NCBI RefSeq assembly: GCF_000238355.1
Contig: NZ_AHCA01000004.1
Span: 62,001 to 126,000, forward strand
Reading direction: 5' to 3'
DNA length: 64,000 nucleotides
Source of the DNA: Pseudoalteromonas haloplanktis ATCC 14393
GTDB taxonomy: Bacteria > Pseudomonadota > Gammaproteobacteria > Enterobacterales > Alteromonadaceae
The first letter of the stretch is position 1; each line of letters starts with the position of its first letter. The notes beneath the pieces are model-generated. The model was not told the origin of the DNA, ran no database searches, and worked only from the letters and a program-made list of their open reading frames with translations. A program made the position numbers and the translations under genes. Positions 18,530 to 27,393 of this stretch are shown here, piece after piece.

Positions 18530-19870
18530 CTAACTATATTCGCCTATGCCACCGTATGCATTTAAGCGGTTATATAACGTTTTTGTACTGATCCCCAGCA
18601 TTTGTGCCGCCAGAGTTTTATTGCCTTGTACTTTATCTAACGTGGCATGGATCAACTCTTTTTCAACTTCTTCAATCGTTTGTCCAGCACTGACTTGGTT
18701 GACTTGGGTACGCTTATTAATTCGAGAAAATGGCGACTCTAAGTTATCTGGCAGGGTAATAGCCTTACCTTTTGGATCGCTCATAATAAAAGCACGATGA
18801 ATCGCGTGGCGCAGCTCTCGCACATTTCCCGGCCAATCATAGCTTTCAAGCAATTTTAACTGGCTGGCTTGCCACTGAAAATCAGTATTGTTTTCATCAT
18901 TTAACTGCTCTAAAAATGCGCTAGCGAGTAGACTGATGTCTTCTTTTCGGTCTCGAAGTGGCGGAATATCAATAGGAAATACCGCTAAACGAAAGTAAAT
19001 GTCTTCACGGATAATATTATTTTGCGCCAAGTCTTCCAGCGAACGGTTAGTCGCAGAAATAACTCGACAATCAACTGCGCTTTCTTTACTACCACCTACT
19101 CGAGTGACTTTTTTAGTTTCCAGCACACGCAGTAAATTCGGCTGCATATCTATAGGCATTTCGGTTACTTCATCTAAAAACAACGTACCGCCCATAGCTT
19201 GTTCAAATACGCCGTCTTTGCGGGCAATTGCGCCTGTAAATGCACCTTTTTCATGGCCGAACAACTCACTGCCTATTAGCTCTTTTGAAAGTGCGCCGCA
19301 GTTAGTTGCCACTAATGGGCCACTACAGGCACTGGCGTTATGAATCGCCTGTGCCACAACTTCTTTACCAGCACCACTTTCACCCATTAACATCACGTTA
19401 GCGCTGGTGTTTGCGACTCGCTCAATCATAGTGTAGAGCCGCTGCATTTGCGGTGACTCACCGATCAAGGTACCAAAATGTTTTTTAATACTCGGCGTTG
19501 TTTTTTTCTTAACGGCTACTTTTTTAGGATTTAAAACGCGTTCAATATCTTCACGTTGTAAAGGTTTAACTAAATGGCCAACATTTGGCTCACACATCTC
19601 AGCCAATTTACCTTTTACTGAAGGGTGGCCTGAAATAAGCGTTATTTTAGGTTTTTGACCTATACTCTTAAGGTGCTCAACTAAATGTAAGCCGCTGCCG
19701 TCTGGCAGCATAAAATCAAGGAAAACGTGGTCAAAGTGATTATTAACAAACCATTGCTCTGCTTCGGCTAAATTTGCCGCGGTGTTGATGTTATGCCCTA
19801 AAAACTCAACAATATGACAAACAACCTCACTAAACTCATTGTCATCATCAACTAAAAGTATGTTTAACAT
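18530..19870 (-). CDS. NtrC-family sigma54-dependent response regulator
   Basis: This 446-residue activator begins with a receiver (LLVDDDNEF, phosphoacceptor D52 in FLDFMLPDGSG). A short Lys-rich linker leads to a sigma54-interacting AAA+ domain with Walker A GESGAGKE, the GAFTGA loop intact and Walker B GGTLFLDEV. The C-terminus is a Fis-type helix-turn-helix (KTLAAQMLGISTKTLYNRL). It is the first gene of the five-gene operon and should drive sigma54 promoters when phosphorylated by one of the operon kinases. The target genes are not identifiable here. It is transcribed divergently from the NUDIX gene. Confidence 0.94.
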   Translation of the reverse strand: MLNILLVDDDNEFSEVVCHIVEFLGHNINTAANLAEAEQWFVNNHFDHVFLDFMLPDGSGLHLVEHLKSIGQKPKITLISGHPSVKGKLAEMCEPNVGHLVKPLQREDIERVLNPKKVAVKKKTTPSIKKHFGTLIGESPQMQRLYTMIERVANTSANVMLMGESGAGKEVVAQAIHNASACSGPLVATNCGALSKELIGSELFGHEKGAFTGAIARKDGVFEQAMGGTLFLDEVTEMPIDMQPNLLRVLETKKVTRVGGSKESAVDCRVISATNRSLEDLAQNNIIREDIYFRLAVFPIDIPPLRDRKEDISLLASAFLEQLNDENNTDFQWQASQLKLLESYDWPGNVRELRHAIHRAFIMSDPKGKAITLPDNLESPFSRINKRTQVNQVSAGQTIEEVEKELIHATLDKVQGNKTLAAQMLGISTKTLYNRLNAYGGIGEYS

Positions 19871-20023
19871 GAAAAATCCCTATGCTTTTATTATTACTGA
19901 GCCTAACACATTAATCCTTTTATGCTATAGGATTGATTCTTAACCCACAGTTTACGTACGAAAAAATTTTATTGATCACTTTTGCGTTATAATTCTTGAA
20001 AATATTTTACAGTTAGGAAAGCT

Positions 20024-20539
20024 ATGCGCTTACTTAAGACTGCTATTCACCCCAGTGTTAATGCCAATGACCCTCGCCAGTTTACTCGCTTAACGGGGCG
20101 GGCAATAGCCCTAAATGGAACTGACATTTTATTAATGTACACCGCCCGTTATGAAGATTACAGCCTCCCTGGCGGGGGGATAGATGAAGGTGAAAGTATA
20201 GAACAAGGACTCATTCGCGAACTACAAGAAGAAACCGGCGCACAGAATATAAAAATACTTAACGAGTTTGGCCTTTATGAAGAATATCGCCCTTGGTATA
20301 AAGATGATTGTGCTGTGATCCATATAAAATCTTACTGCTATTATTGCAGCATTGATGAAAAATTAGGCCAAGCTCAATTAGAACATTATGAGCAACAAAA
20401 TGGCATGACCGCAAAGTGGGTCAATATTTATGATGCCATTGCCCATAATGAGCGCACGCTGGCAAACAGTGATAAGCAAGGGCTGTCGATCATTCGTGAA
20501 ACCTACTTATTAAAACAAATAGCCGAACAACTTAAGTAA
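20024..20539 (+). CDS. NUDIX hydrolase
   Basis: This 171-residue protein has a complete Nudix box: GGIDEGESIEQGLIREL followed by QEETGA, matching the G-x5-E-x7-REUxEExGU pattern that binds Mg2+ and cleaves nucleoside diphosphate derivatives. The substrate cannot be assigned. A Shine-Dalgarno AGGAAAG precedes the ATG. The gene is monocistronic: it diverges from the signalling operon, and a hairpin lies 65 bp after its stop. Confidence 0.9.
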   Translation: MRLLKTAIHPSVNANDPRQFTRLTGRAIALNGTDILLMYTARYEDYSLPGGGIDEGESIEQGLIRELQEETGAQNIKILNEFGLYEEYRPWYKDDCAVIHIKSYCYYCSIDEKLGQAQLEHYEQQNGMTAKWVNIYDAIAHNERTLANSDKQGLSIIRETYLLKQIAEQLK

Positions 20540-20603
20540 GCACTGCGAAATTAAAAACATACCGCCCCCTGAAAAACAGCAGTCTAATTTAACCTAGCCA
20601 GTG

Positions 20604-20627
20604 GCGCCTTAATTTAAGTTAAGGCGC
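20604..20627. terminator. Hairpin between convergent NUDIX and NMO genes
   Basis: GCGCCTTAA and TTAAGGCGC form a perfect 9-bp stem around the loop TTTAAG. It lies midway between two convergent genes. There is no clear T-run, so it is only a candidate bidirectional terminator. Confidence 0.55.
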
Positions 20628-20673
20628 TATGACGAATTAATAATAACGATCACCTAATGGTCACATCGCTAAA

Positions 20674-21711
20674 TTATGCATTGTCTGGTGCTAACAGCTT
20701 AGTAATTTCAGCAGCGCTCAACGCATCTCTAACAATATATTTTTGCCCACACCATAACGGCGAAAAATCACTTTTACCTTGTGCTTCAGATTTAGCGCGC
20801 AATGCACTTAGCGCAATACTGGCAAATGGAAATGCAGGAGCTTGCTGTGGCATAGTGCCAAGCTCGCGCATAATACGGTTTTCAATTCCACGCGCAGCGC
20901 GCCCTGAAAAAATCGTTGTCAGTGCAGTGCTATTCACTGGCTGCTGCAAAATAGCGGCGCGGTGCAGCGCTGATGTTGTTGCCTCTTGGCACAACAAATA
21001 TGCACTGCCAACTTGTACCAAAGCCGCACCAAGTGAGTGCATTTGTTTGACATCCTCAACGGTTGCAATACCACCGGCAGCAATTACAGCTATATTTAGC
21101 TCCCGCACACATTGCTCAACCAGCTTAGTCGTTGGCTGCTGTAAACTTAAGTCCATTGATAAAAAGTGCCCTCTGTGGCCGCCTGCTTCTAAACCTTGTG
21201 CTATAACAGCATCGGCCCCATTAGCTTCTAGCCACTTAGCTTCATCCACTGTTGTTGCTGTGGAAATAACTTTGCCACCCCAACTTTTAATTTGTTGCAC
21301 AATTGCTGCAGCTGGTAAACCAAAATGAAAGCTCACTACTGGCGGTTTAAAAGGCGCAATCAGCGCGACAGTGTCTGCATCAATTGGCTGACGTGATGCC
21401 GTCATACCTAAGCTTGAATCATCTATACCCAGCTCAATAAAATAGGGCGCAAGCAATTGATGCCACTGTTGTTTTTGCGGTTGTGTGTAGCAGGCCGGTG
21501 TATGGCAAAAAAAGTTAAGGTTATAAAGTTTATTAGTTGCTTGGGTCAAAGCGGTGAGCTCACTCAACAATTGCTCTTTAGAGAGCATGGCACAGGGTAA
21601 TGACCCTAAGCCACCAGCGTTACTCACTGCCGCCGCTAAACGAAAATCTTGCACCCCTGCCATTGGCGCTTGAATGAGTGGTTGTTGAGTATTAAATAAA
21701 GATAACGCCAT
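20674..21711 (-). CDS. Nitronate monooxygenase / 2-nitropropane dioxygenase-like flavoprotein
   Basis: This 345-residue TIM-barrel FMN protein belongs to the NMO family (PF03060). Typical features are the N-terminal LIQAPMAGVQD, the segment AVSNAGGLGSLPCAML, the active-site region VVSFHFGLP with its His, VIAQGLEAGGHRGH for FMN phosphate binding, and IAAGGIATVEDV. The family oxidises nitronates such as propionate-3-nitronate and can detoxify nitroalkanes, but many members have unknown substrates. A strong AAGGAG site precedes the ATG. It is transcribed alone and diverges from the semialdehyde dehydrogenase gene. Confidence 0.9.
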   Translation of the reverse strand: MALSLFNTQQPLIQAPMAGVQDFRLAAAVSNAGGLGSLPCAMLSKEQLLSELTALTQATNKLYNLNFFCHTPACYTQPQKQQWHQLLAPYFIELGIDDSSLGMTASRQPIDADTVALIAPFKPPVVSFHFGLPAAAIVQQIKSWGGKVISTATTVDEAKWLEANGADAVIAQGLEAGGHRGHFLSMDLSLQQPTTKLVEQCVRELNIAVIAAGGIATVEDVKQMHSLGAALVQVGSAYLLCQEATTSALHRAAILQQPVNSTALTTIFSGRAARGIENRIMRELGTMPQQAPAFPFASIALSALRAKSEAQGKSDFSPLWCGQKYIVRDALSAAEITKLLAPDNA

Positions 21712-21780
21712 AACTTTCTCCTTGTAACTTTTTCAGCCACCTGCACTTTTTACCGATACAAAAATAATAACTGAATAATA

Positions 21781-21810
21781 AAAACAATTTCAAAAAACAA
21801 AAATTGTTTT
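21781..21810. promoter_or_regulatory. Inverted repeat in the divergent NMO/dehydrogenase promoter
   Basis: AAAACAATTT and AAATTGTTTT form a perfect 10-bp inverted repeat separated by 10 bp, about 70 bp upstream of the NMO gene and 90 bp upstream of the dehydrogenase gene. The arms sit on the same DNA face, as expected for a dimeric regulator. It is AT-rich, so chance cannot be excluded. Confidence 0.35.
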
Positions 21811-21901
21811 ATAGCAACAACTTAAAACTGTGAAATCATTTACCGCAGAGTTGGTGTTAGCTTTGCACACTGCTTACTCAATACAAATTGTAAGGAGATA
21901 A

Positions 21902-23287
21902 ATGATGACTAACACAGTAACTACGATTAATCCTGCTACTGAGCAAACTATTGCAGACTATACCTTGCTCGACCTAGCACAAGCAAAAAATGAGATAGAT
22001 AAAAGTCACGAGGCATTTTTACAGTGGCGTATGACCTCGTTTACTGAGCGGGCTAAACATTTAAATCAGTTAGCCGTGATATTTGAGGAAAATAAACAGA
22101 GCATAGCTAAATTAATGACCGCAGAAATGGGCAAGGTTTACTCACAAGGCTTTCAGGAAGTTGAACTTTGCGCCGCTATCTGCCGTTATACTGCTGAAAA
22201 TGGGCCTGCACAATTAGCGGATGAGCAACGCTCAATGGAAACGGGCCGCGCCATCATTTCTTACCAACCGATTGGGGTTTTACTCGGTATTCAGCCTTGG
22301 AATTTTCCGCTTTACCAAGTTGTACGTTATGCCGTGACTAACATTATGGCTGGTAATACCGCCGTACTTAAACACGCGGGTAATGTGTTTGGTATGGCTG
22401 AGAAAATAGAGCAGATGTTTGCTGATGCCGGTTTCCCAAGCCATGTATTTAAAAATTTACTCATTGATGGCAAAACAGCCAGTGAGCTGATCAGCCACCC
22501 AGCAATTCGTGGGATAACCTTTACTGGCAGTGACGGTACGGGTAAAAAAGTGGCCGAACAAGCAGGTAAACAGGTGAAAAAGACCGTTTTAGAGCTGGGT
22601 AGTAACGATGCTTACTTAGTGCTTGATGATGCTGATTTAGAATTGGCAATTAAAACTTGTGTGCAAGGTAGGATGATCAATAACGGTCAAACATGCGTTT
22701 CAGCAAAACGCTTCGTCGTCGTTGATTCTTTATATGATGAATTTAAAGCCGGTATTATTGAACAATTTAAGGGCCTAAAACTTGGTGATCCAATGGATGA
22801 AAATACCGACCTTGGGCCAATGGCACGTGAAGACTTAAGAGATAAGCTACACGATCAGGTACAAAAATCTATTAAAGCTGGTGCTAAAGTTGTTCTCGGT
22901 GGCGAAATCCCCACGCAAACAGGTTTTTACTATCCCGCTACCTTAATTGAAAATTTATCACCTGGCATGCCTGCTTATGATGATGAGCTATTTGGTCCTG
23001 TTGCTTCACTGATCAAAGCAAAAGATAACGAGGATGCGATGCGCATTGCCAACGACTCCCGCTATGGTTTAGGTGGCGGTATTTTCTCTAAAGATGAAAA
23101 ACAAGCTGTTGAGCTGGCGAAAAAATACTTTGATACCGGGATGGTCAATATCAATGGTTACGGTCTTGCTCAGCCCAACTTACCTTTTGGTGGCGTTAAA
23201 GACAGCGGTTATGGCCGCGAGCATGGCGGTTTTGGTATCCGTGAATTCGTGAATATCAAAACCATAATGATCGCTGATAATAGCTAA
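21902..23287 (+). CDS. NAD(P)-dependent succinate-semialdehyde dehydrogenase family protein
   Basis: This 461-residue aldehyde dehydrogenase matches the length and motifs of the Sad/YneI type of succinate-semialdehyde dehydrogenase. The Rossmann segment is GITFTGSDGTGKKV. The catalytic Glu lies in TVLELGSNDAYLV and the nucleophile Cys in NNGQTCVSAKR. The C-terminal PFGGVKDSGYGREHG is complete. It should oxidise succinate semialdehyde or a related aldehyde to the acid, but substrate preference within the family varies. Two consecutive ATG codons follow AAGGAG, and the second (21905) has slightly better spacing. It is monocistronic, with a strong terminator directly downstream. Confidence 0.9.
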   Translation: MMTNTVTTINPATEQTIADYTLLDLAQAKNEIDKSHEAFLQWRMTSFTERAKHLNQLAVIFEENKQSIAKLMTAEMGKVYSQGFQEVELCAAICRYTAENGPAQLADEQRSMETGRAIISYQPIGVLLGIQPWNFPLYQVVRYAVTNIMAGNTAVLKHAGNVFGMAEKIEQMFADAGFPSHVFKNLLIDGKTASELISHPAIRGITFTGSDGTGKKVAEQAGKQVKKTVLELGSNDAYLVLDDADLELAIKTCVQGRMINNGQTCVSAKRFVVVDSLYDEFKAGIIEQFKGLKLGDPMDENTDLGPMAREDLRDKLHDQVQKSIKAGAKVVLGGEIPTQTGFYYPATLIENLSPGMPAYDDELFGPVASLIKAKDNEDAMRIANDSRYGLGGGIFSKDEKQAVELAKKYFDTGMVNINGYGLAQPNLPFGGVKDSGYGREHGGFGIREFVNIKTIMIADNS

Positions 23288-23300
23288 GCAGTGGCTTTGT

Positions 23301-23326
23301 AAAAAGGGCCTTTATTGGCCCTTTTT
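23301..23326. terminator. Bidirectional Rho-independent terminator
   Basis: AAAAAGGGCC pairs perfectly with GGCCCTTTTT around the loop TTTATT. T-runs are present on both strands, so it can terminate the dehydrogenase gene and the convergent EEP gene. The last codons of the EEP gene lie within the hairpin. Confidence 0.92.
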
Positions 23327-24394
23327 AAAGGTTGGTACTTGACGCTTATCAACCCGATTCATTTTTAACTGCTCCGCTATTTCAGCCGTATCCTCATCTT
23401 TTTTTAACAATGATTGCTGCTCAGCATCTTCATATACTAACTCAGTTAACAAAGCAAAATGATCAGAACCATATTTAGCTAGGCGCTTGATGCGTTTAAC
23501 CGTAAACCCGGGACTGTGGAATAAGTGATCCAATGGCCAACGCATAAAAAAGTAATCTGCATGAAAAGTATTGAAAAATCCCCTCCCCTTACGAGGGTCT
23601 AAAAAACCACTCAGTTTCATAAATAATTGTGTGGTACGTGACCATGCAACATCATTGAGATCCCCCGCAACGATAACTGGCCGAATAGGATCTTTAACGG
23701 CTTTGGCAACCATAATAAGCTCGCTATCTCGCGTTCGCGAAGTGTCTTTTTCTGTCGGACTTGGCGGCTCAGGATGAATAAAATGTCCTTGCATTTGCAA
23801 GCCATCAGCATTTTCAAACAATATATGAATAGACGGAATATCGTCTGAAACAAGTTCACATACCTGTGATTGGATTATTTTATACTTACTAAACACATGC
23901 ATGCCATAGCGATTATCTTTCGGGCACGCTATACGATACGGGTAATCATTATGCAGCGCTGCGAGCTGATTTTGCCACCAAGTATCAGTTTCGAGTGTGA
24001 CCAATAAATCCGGCTGATGCTGTTTTACTAAGCTGATCAATGCCTCACTGTTATGATTAGACATCAACACATTCGCACTCATAATACGAATACTATGGGG
24101 AGTATGAGAGTGACTATTTTTTACTTCATGACGAGCAAACCAGCAATAAGGATAAATCCAATAGCCTTGCAGTATTAGCACCAGCACGTTTGCAATTACC
24201 AGAACAATAAGTAGTGGTGAACTCATCACTAAAACAGCATAACTGGCGATTAGCAATAAATTAATAAGCGCACCATAACATACTTGTAAACGAATAAAGT
24301 CGCCGCCTCGAACCATATAATGCTGGCTATAAGAAAGTGGCAACACGCTGGCGATAAGTAAGATGGTCGAAATAATGGCAAGTAAAATAAGCAC
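23312..24394 (-). CDS. Membrane-anchored endonuclease/exonuclease/phosphatase (EEP) family protein
   Basis: This 360-residue protein has two or three hydrophobic helices in the first 85 residues. An EEP-superfamily domain (PF03372) follows, with its characteristic IRIMSANVLMSNHN, LVTLETDTWW (metal-binding Glu), PVIVAGDLNDVAWS and the terminal GSDHFALLTEL. The domain should face the cytoplasm or periplasm as a Mg2+-dependent phosphodiesterase or phosphatase. Relatives act on DNA, phosphoinositides or unknown substrates, so no specific reaction is assigned. A GTG start with AAGGA about 8 bp upstream fits the frame; a nearby ATG is out of frame. A short acidic/basic tail after residue 330 is not part of the domain. 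Confidence 0.85.
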   Translation of the reverse strand: MLILLAIISTILLIASVLPLSYSQHYMVRGGDFIRLQVCYGALINLLLIASYAVLVMSSPLLIVLVIANVLVLILQGYWIYPYCWFARHEVKNSHSHTPHSIRIMSANVLMSNHNSEALISLVKQHQPDLLVTLETDTWWQNQLAALHNDYPYRIACPKDNRYGMHVFSKYKIIQSQVCELVSDDIPSIHILFENADGLQMQGHFIHPEPPSPTEKDTSRTRDSELIMVAKAVKDPIRPVIVAGDLNDVAWSRTTQLFMKLSGFLDPRKGRGFFNTFHADYFFMRWPLDHLFHSPGFTVKRIKRLAKYGSDHFALLTELVYEDAEQQSLLKKDEDTAEIAEQLKMNRVDKRQVPTFKKGQ

Positions 24395-24581
24395 TCTTCA
24401 TTCCTTTTATTTTTTATACAGCTAGCATAACAGTTACGTATGAATCAGTAATGAAAAACAGAAAAAATACATATGTAATCATTAAATTACAAACTCATCG
24501 TACCTGATTGCATATTGAGCGTTCTAAAAATGTGCAAAGCAGTGTAAAATTTGCGCATCTAAAAAGGATTTATAAACTCGC

Positions 24582-24603
24582 TACGGAACCGCTTTGTTCC
24601 GTA
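24582..24603 (+). promoter_or_regulatory. Leader hairpin just upstream of the pilin operon
   Basis: TACGGAAC and GTTCCGTA form a perfect 8-bp stem around CGCTTT. It is followed by CTTTTT and then directly by the ribosome-binding sequence AGGTG of the first pilin gene. The shape is that of a weak intrinsic terminator or attenuator in the mRNA leader. Confidence 0.5.
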
Positions 24604-24623
24604 CTTTTTAGGTGCCTTCCACA

Positions 24624-25007
24624 ATGCGCAATCATCGCTACTTTCTACAACATGGCTTTACTTTAGTCGAACTGATGATAGTTATCGCTATTTTAGGCAT
24701 TTTATATCGCATCGCGATGCCAAACTACACTGAGCATATGCTTAAAAGTCGCCGTGCTAATATCCAACAAATCATGCTCCAAGGCAGTGCCAGCCTAGAA
24801 CGTCACTATAGTAGAAACGGTCGTTACCCTAACGAATTTGCCACACAAGATACTGAATACTATGAATTTAATTACAAATCAGATAATATAACTTTTGTAC
24901 TAGAAGCTGTACCTAAAGGGGCACAAACGGCTGATAGTTGCGGTACTTTAATGATTAATCACAGTGGCCAGCAAACAGCTCAAACTGATAACTGTTGGAA
25001 TGGCTAA
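24624..25007 (+). CDS. Type IV pilin, PilE-like
   Basis: This 127-residue prepilin has an 11-residue leader ending in Gly, then the class III signal FTLVELMIVIAILG. The +1 Phe and Glu at +5 required for processing by PilD and for assembly are present. The C-terminal part is the short PilE-like globular domain with a Cys pair (SCG and NCWNG) likely to form the D-loop disulfide. I chose the ATG with AGGTG 9 bp upstream over a GTG 12 bp earlier. The stop codon overlaps the next start in TAATG. This is the first gene of a coupled three-gene pilin operon. The normal PilV, PilW and PilY1 genes are absent nearby. Confidence 0.92.
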   Translation: MRNHRYFLQHGFTLVELMIVIAILGILYRIAMPNYTEHMLKSRRANIQQIMLQGSASLERHYSRNGRYPNEFATQDTEYYEFNYKSDNITFVLEAVPKGAQTADSCGTLMINHSGQQTAQTDNCWNG

Positions 25008-25447
25008 TGCGTGGTTTTACTTTACTGGAATTAATGATAGTGGTGGCTATTGTCAGTATTATGGCTGTACTTGCAGCGCCCAATTATATGGCGTTTATCA
25101 AACATGACCGTCTTGTCACCCATGCGAATCAATTACAGAGTGTCTATAAATACTCACGCAGTGAAGCTATTAAGCGTAACCAAACGGTGATATTACAAGC
25201 AAAACCCGAACACTGGCAGGCAAAGACTGATGTCGATGGCGTAACGACCATCTTGCAAGAATTTACGATTCAGCATGCGAGCATTACTATCGATTTGCCG
25301 ACTTTAAGTGTCTCTGCAACAGGAGAGCTCAACCAAGCTTATCAAATCACAGTAACGGATCAGGATAGCAGTACCATTGATATGCAATTGTGTATTTTCC
25401 CAAGTGGACAAAGCTGGCTTAGCGAACAACCGCAAGGTTGTGCTTAA
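25007..25447 (+). CDS. Minor pseudopilin, FimT/GspH-like
   Basis: This 146-residue prepilin has a very short leader, MRG, then FTLLELMIVVAIVSI with Glu at +5. The following segment (KYSRSEAIKRNQTVILQ) is the hallmark of GspH/FimT proteins (PF12019), and the C-terminus contains two Cys that can form a disulfide. Family members prime or cap type IV pili and in some species bind DNA for uptake. Both ends overlap the neighbours as TAATG, so all three pilin genes are translationally coupled. Confidence 0.92.
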   Translation: MRGFTLLELMIVVAIVSIMAVLAAPNYMAFIKHDRLVTHANQLQSVYKYSRSEAIKRNQTVILQAKPEHWQAKTDVDGVTTILQEFTIQHASITIDLPTLSVSATGELNQAYQITVTDQDSSTIDMQLCIFPSGQSWLSEQPQGCA

Positions 25448-27354
25448 TGAGAAACTCAAAAGGCTTTACCCTAATAACAGTATTAATACTCACCTCAATG
25501 GCAACTTTAGTAGTATTAAGCTCACTACGTGACACTATTATTCAAGAGCGCCTCAGCGGGAATTATCAAAAGCAGCTTAATGCCCGTTTAATGGCTGAAA
25601 AAGGTGTATACGCCAGTATGCAGCAACTCAACCAACAACTACTCAATGATCCAACACAAAACTTAGCTGATTTAGTCAATCAAAATGCGTCTATCAATGG
25701 TAGTGGTACACTGGATGCAACCGCTTTTAATGCCAATTTAACCGTGAATAACGATGGCGAATTAGTGATTTCTAGCACGGGTAATCGCTTTGAAGGCGAA
25801 GCTAATTTAGAAGCAATTTTTGAATTTGTACAAACACCCGGCAGTACTGGCAGTTCACCATTCTCACCGGGGATCACCGGGTGTTCAGGTATAAGTTTAA
25901 GTGGTAGCGGGAAAATTGACAGTTATGATTCTTCGCTCGGCGATTACAACGCCACTCTAAGTGACGGTAGCCAAAATTACAGCGAACAAGCTTTTGTACA
26001 AACTTTAGATGGCGATAGCACCATTGTTTTATCAGGTAATGGGAAAATTTTTGGTGATGTGATTGCATCCAACAGCATCAAACTTACTGGCTCTGCAGAT
26101 ATCAGTGGTAACGTGCATTCAAATGGCTATTTAAGCTTACCAAGCAATAGCAAAATTGGTGGCAATGTAACCGCGTATCTCTATTACAGCCAACAAAGTG
26201 GCAGCGTCGGTGGCAACATTCAAGCAAATGGTGATATTTCCCTAAAACAAACCTATGTCGCAGGTAATATTACTTCGGGCGCTAACATTGCAATTACAGG
26301 TAACACAATTGATGGAAAAGTTCTTAGCCAAGGCGATACCACGCTTAACCAACCGACTATTTTAGGAGGAGTGCAAAGTCACGGTAATTACAGCCAAAAA
26401 GGGGGGACAGTCAGTGGTGGAGTAAAAGTCTTAGGCAATGTCGCACTTACCCAATGGGGCAGTACTATCAGCAGTGATGATTTACGTTATCTTGGTAATG
26501 GTAGTTTTACAGGCGATACACCAGAGTATTACCTCGCCCCATATAAAGCTTCACCACCACTGGTAATTGATACTATTTCACCAGTGAAGAAAATAGACTT
26601 TACTGAAAATGGAGCTGCTAGCGGCACTACAAGTTGCGACCCTCTGGGTATCAACAACGCGATTAATGACTTAGATGATCCATTAAATAATTACCAAGAT
26701 TTGTTCATTAGTGGCTCTGGCAAAGGTGATCACCTGCAACTTTTCACCAGTAAAGCAGAGTTTCTAGTTGATAATGCAAGTACACCTGATAGTGATATAA
26801 CAGCAAAATCAACGCGTTTTTTAGATAAGCCAACGGATATTATGTATTTTGATAATATCAGTATCAAAGGTCATTTATCTGTAAAAGAAAACCACCACGC
26901 CACCTTATTTGTACAAGGTGACTTTACCATGAGTGGTGCCAGCTCACTGACAATCCCTGAGCAAAGTAGTTTAACGATTATAGTTCTAGGCAAGTTTAAT
27001 ATTGGTGCTGGTACCCAAGTCTATACTCCGACAAATGGCATTACGGCACTAGGGAAACCGGTATTTAGCATATACAGTAACTATTCGGGCAATGACACTG
27101 GTGTTAGCTTTTCAGGCGGCACTGAGCAAGCTTACGCAGTTATATACGCACCATTAAGCCATGTTGAAATAACTTCTTCGGTTGGCTTTAAGGGCTCTGT
27201 GCTAGGTAATACGGTTAATGTATCTGGTGCTGGCGGCATCCACTACGATACCGCACTTGCTGATGTAAGCGCAGGTGGTGGCAGTACTTCAAGCTCAAGC
27301 AGCCACTTGGTATTTAAAGGCTGGCGCTATGCGGTAGAGGAAAATAAAGAATAG
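25447..27354 (+). CDS. Large PilX-like pilin with beta-solenoid-like body
   Basis: This 635-residue protein begins with a class III prepilin signal (MRNSKG, then FTLITVLILTSM) and a PilX N-terminal domain (IIQERLSGNYQKQ). Position +5 is Thr, not Glu, as in tip-forming GspK-type pilins. Residues about 197-335 contain repeated short units of the type G-x-I-x-G-N-V, resembling bactofilin or beta-helix rungs. A second hydrophilic region with a Gly/Ser-rich tail follows. This is much larger than ordinary PilX (about 170-200 residues) and resembles proteins carrying the poorly described C-terminal DUF7305-type region. It is probably a filament-tip or adhesive pilin. The start overlaps FimT in TAATG. 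Confidence 0.82.
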   Translation: MRNSKGFTLITVLILTSMATLVVLSSLRDTIIQERLSGNYQKQLNARLMAEKGVYASMQQLNQQLLNDPTQNLADLVNQNASINGSGTLDATAFNANLTVNNDGELVISSTGNRFEGEANLEAIFEFVQTPGSTGSSPFSPGITGCSGISLSGSGKIDSYDSSLGDYNATLSDGSQNYSEQAFVQTLDGDSTIVLSGNGKIFGDVIASNSIKLTGSADISGNVHSNGYLSLPSNSKIGGNVTAYLYYSQQSGSVGGNIQANGDISLKQTYVAGNITSGANIAITGNTIDGKVLSQGDTTLNQPTILGGVQSHGNYSQKGGTVSGGVKVLGNVALTQWGSTISSDDLRYLGNGSFTGDTPEYYLAPYKASPPLVIDTISPVKKIDFTENGAASGTTSCDPLGINNAINDLDDPLNNYQDLFISGSGKGDHLQLFTSKAEFLVDNASTPDSDITAKSTRFLDKPTDIMYFDNISIKGHLSVKENHHATLFVQGDFTMSGASSLTIPEQSSLTIIVLGKFNIGAGTQVYTPTNGITALGKPVFSIYSNYSGNDTGVSFSGGTEQAYAVIYAPLSHVEITSSVGFKGSVLGNTVNVSGAGGIHYDTALADVSAGGGSTSSSSSHLVFKGWRYAVEENKE

Positions 27355-27393
27355 CAAATAGTTAACTCTAAATCCCCTCTTCCAACATGGCAC

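Noticed and set aside
20657..21328. A 223-codon plus-strand frame opposite the NMO gene
   Set aside because: Shadow of the NMO coding frame. The composition is rich in Ala, Ser and Cys, with no recognisable fold and no ribosome-binding site.
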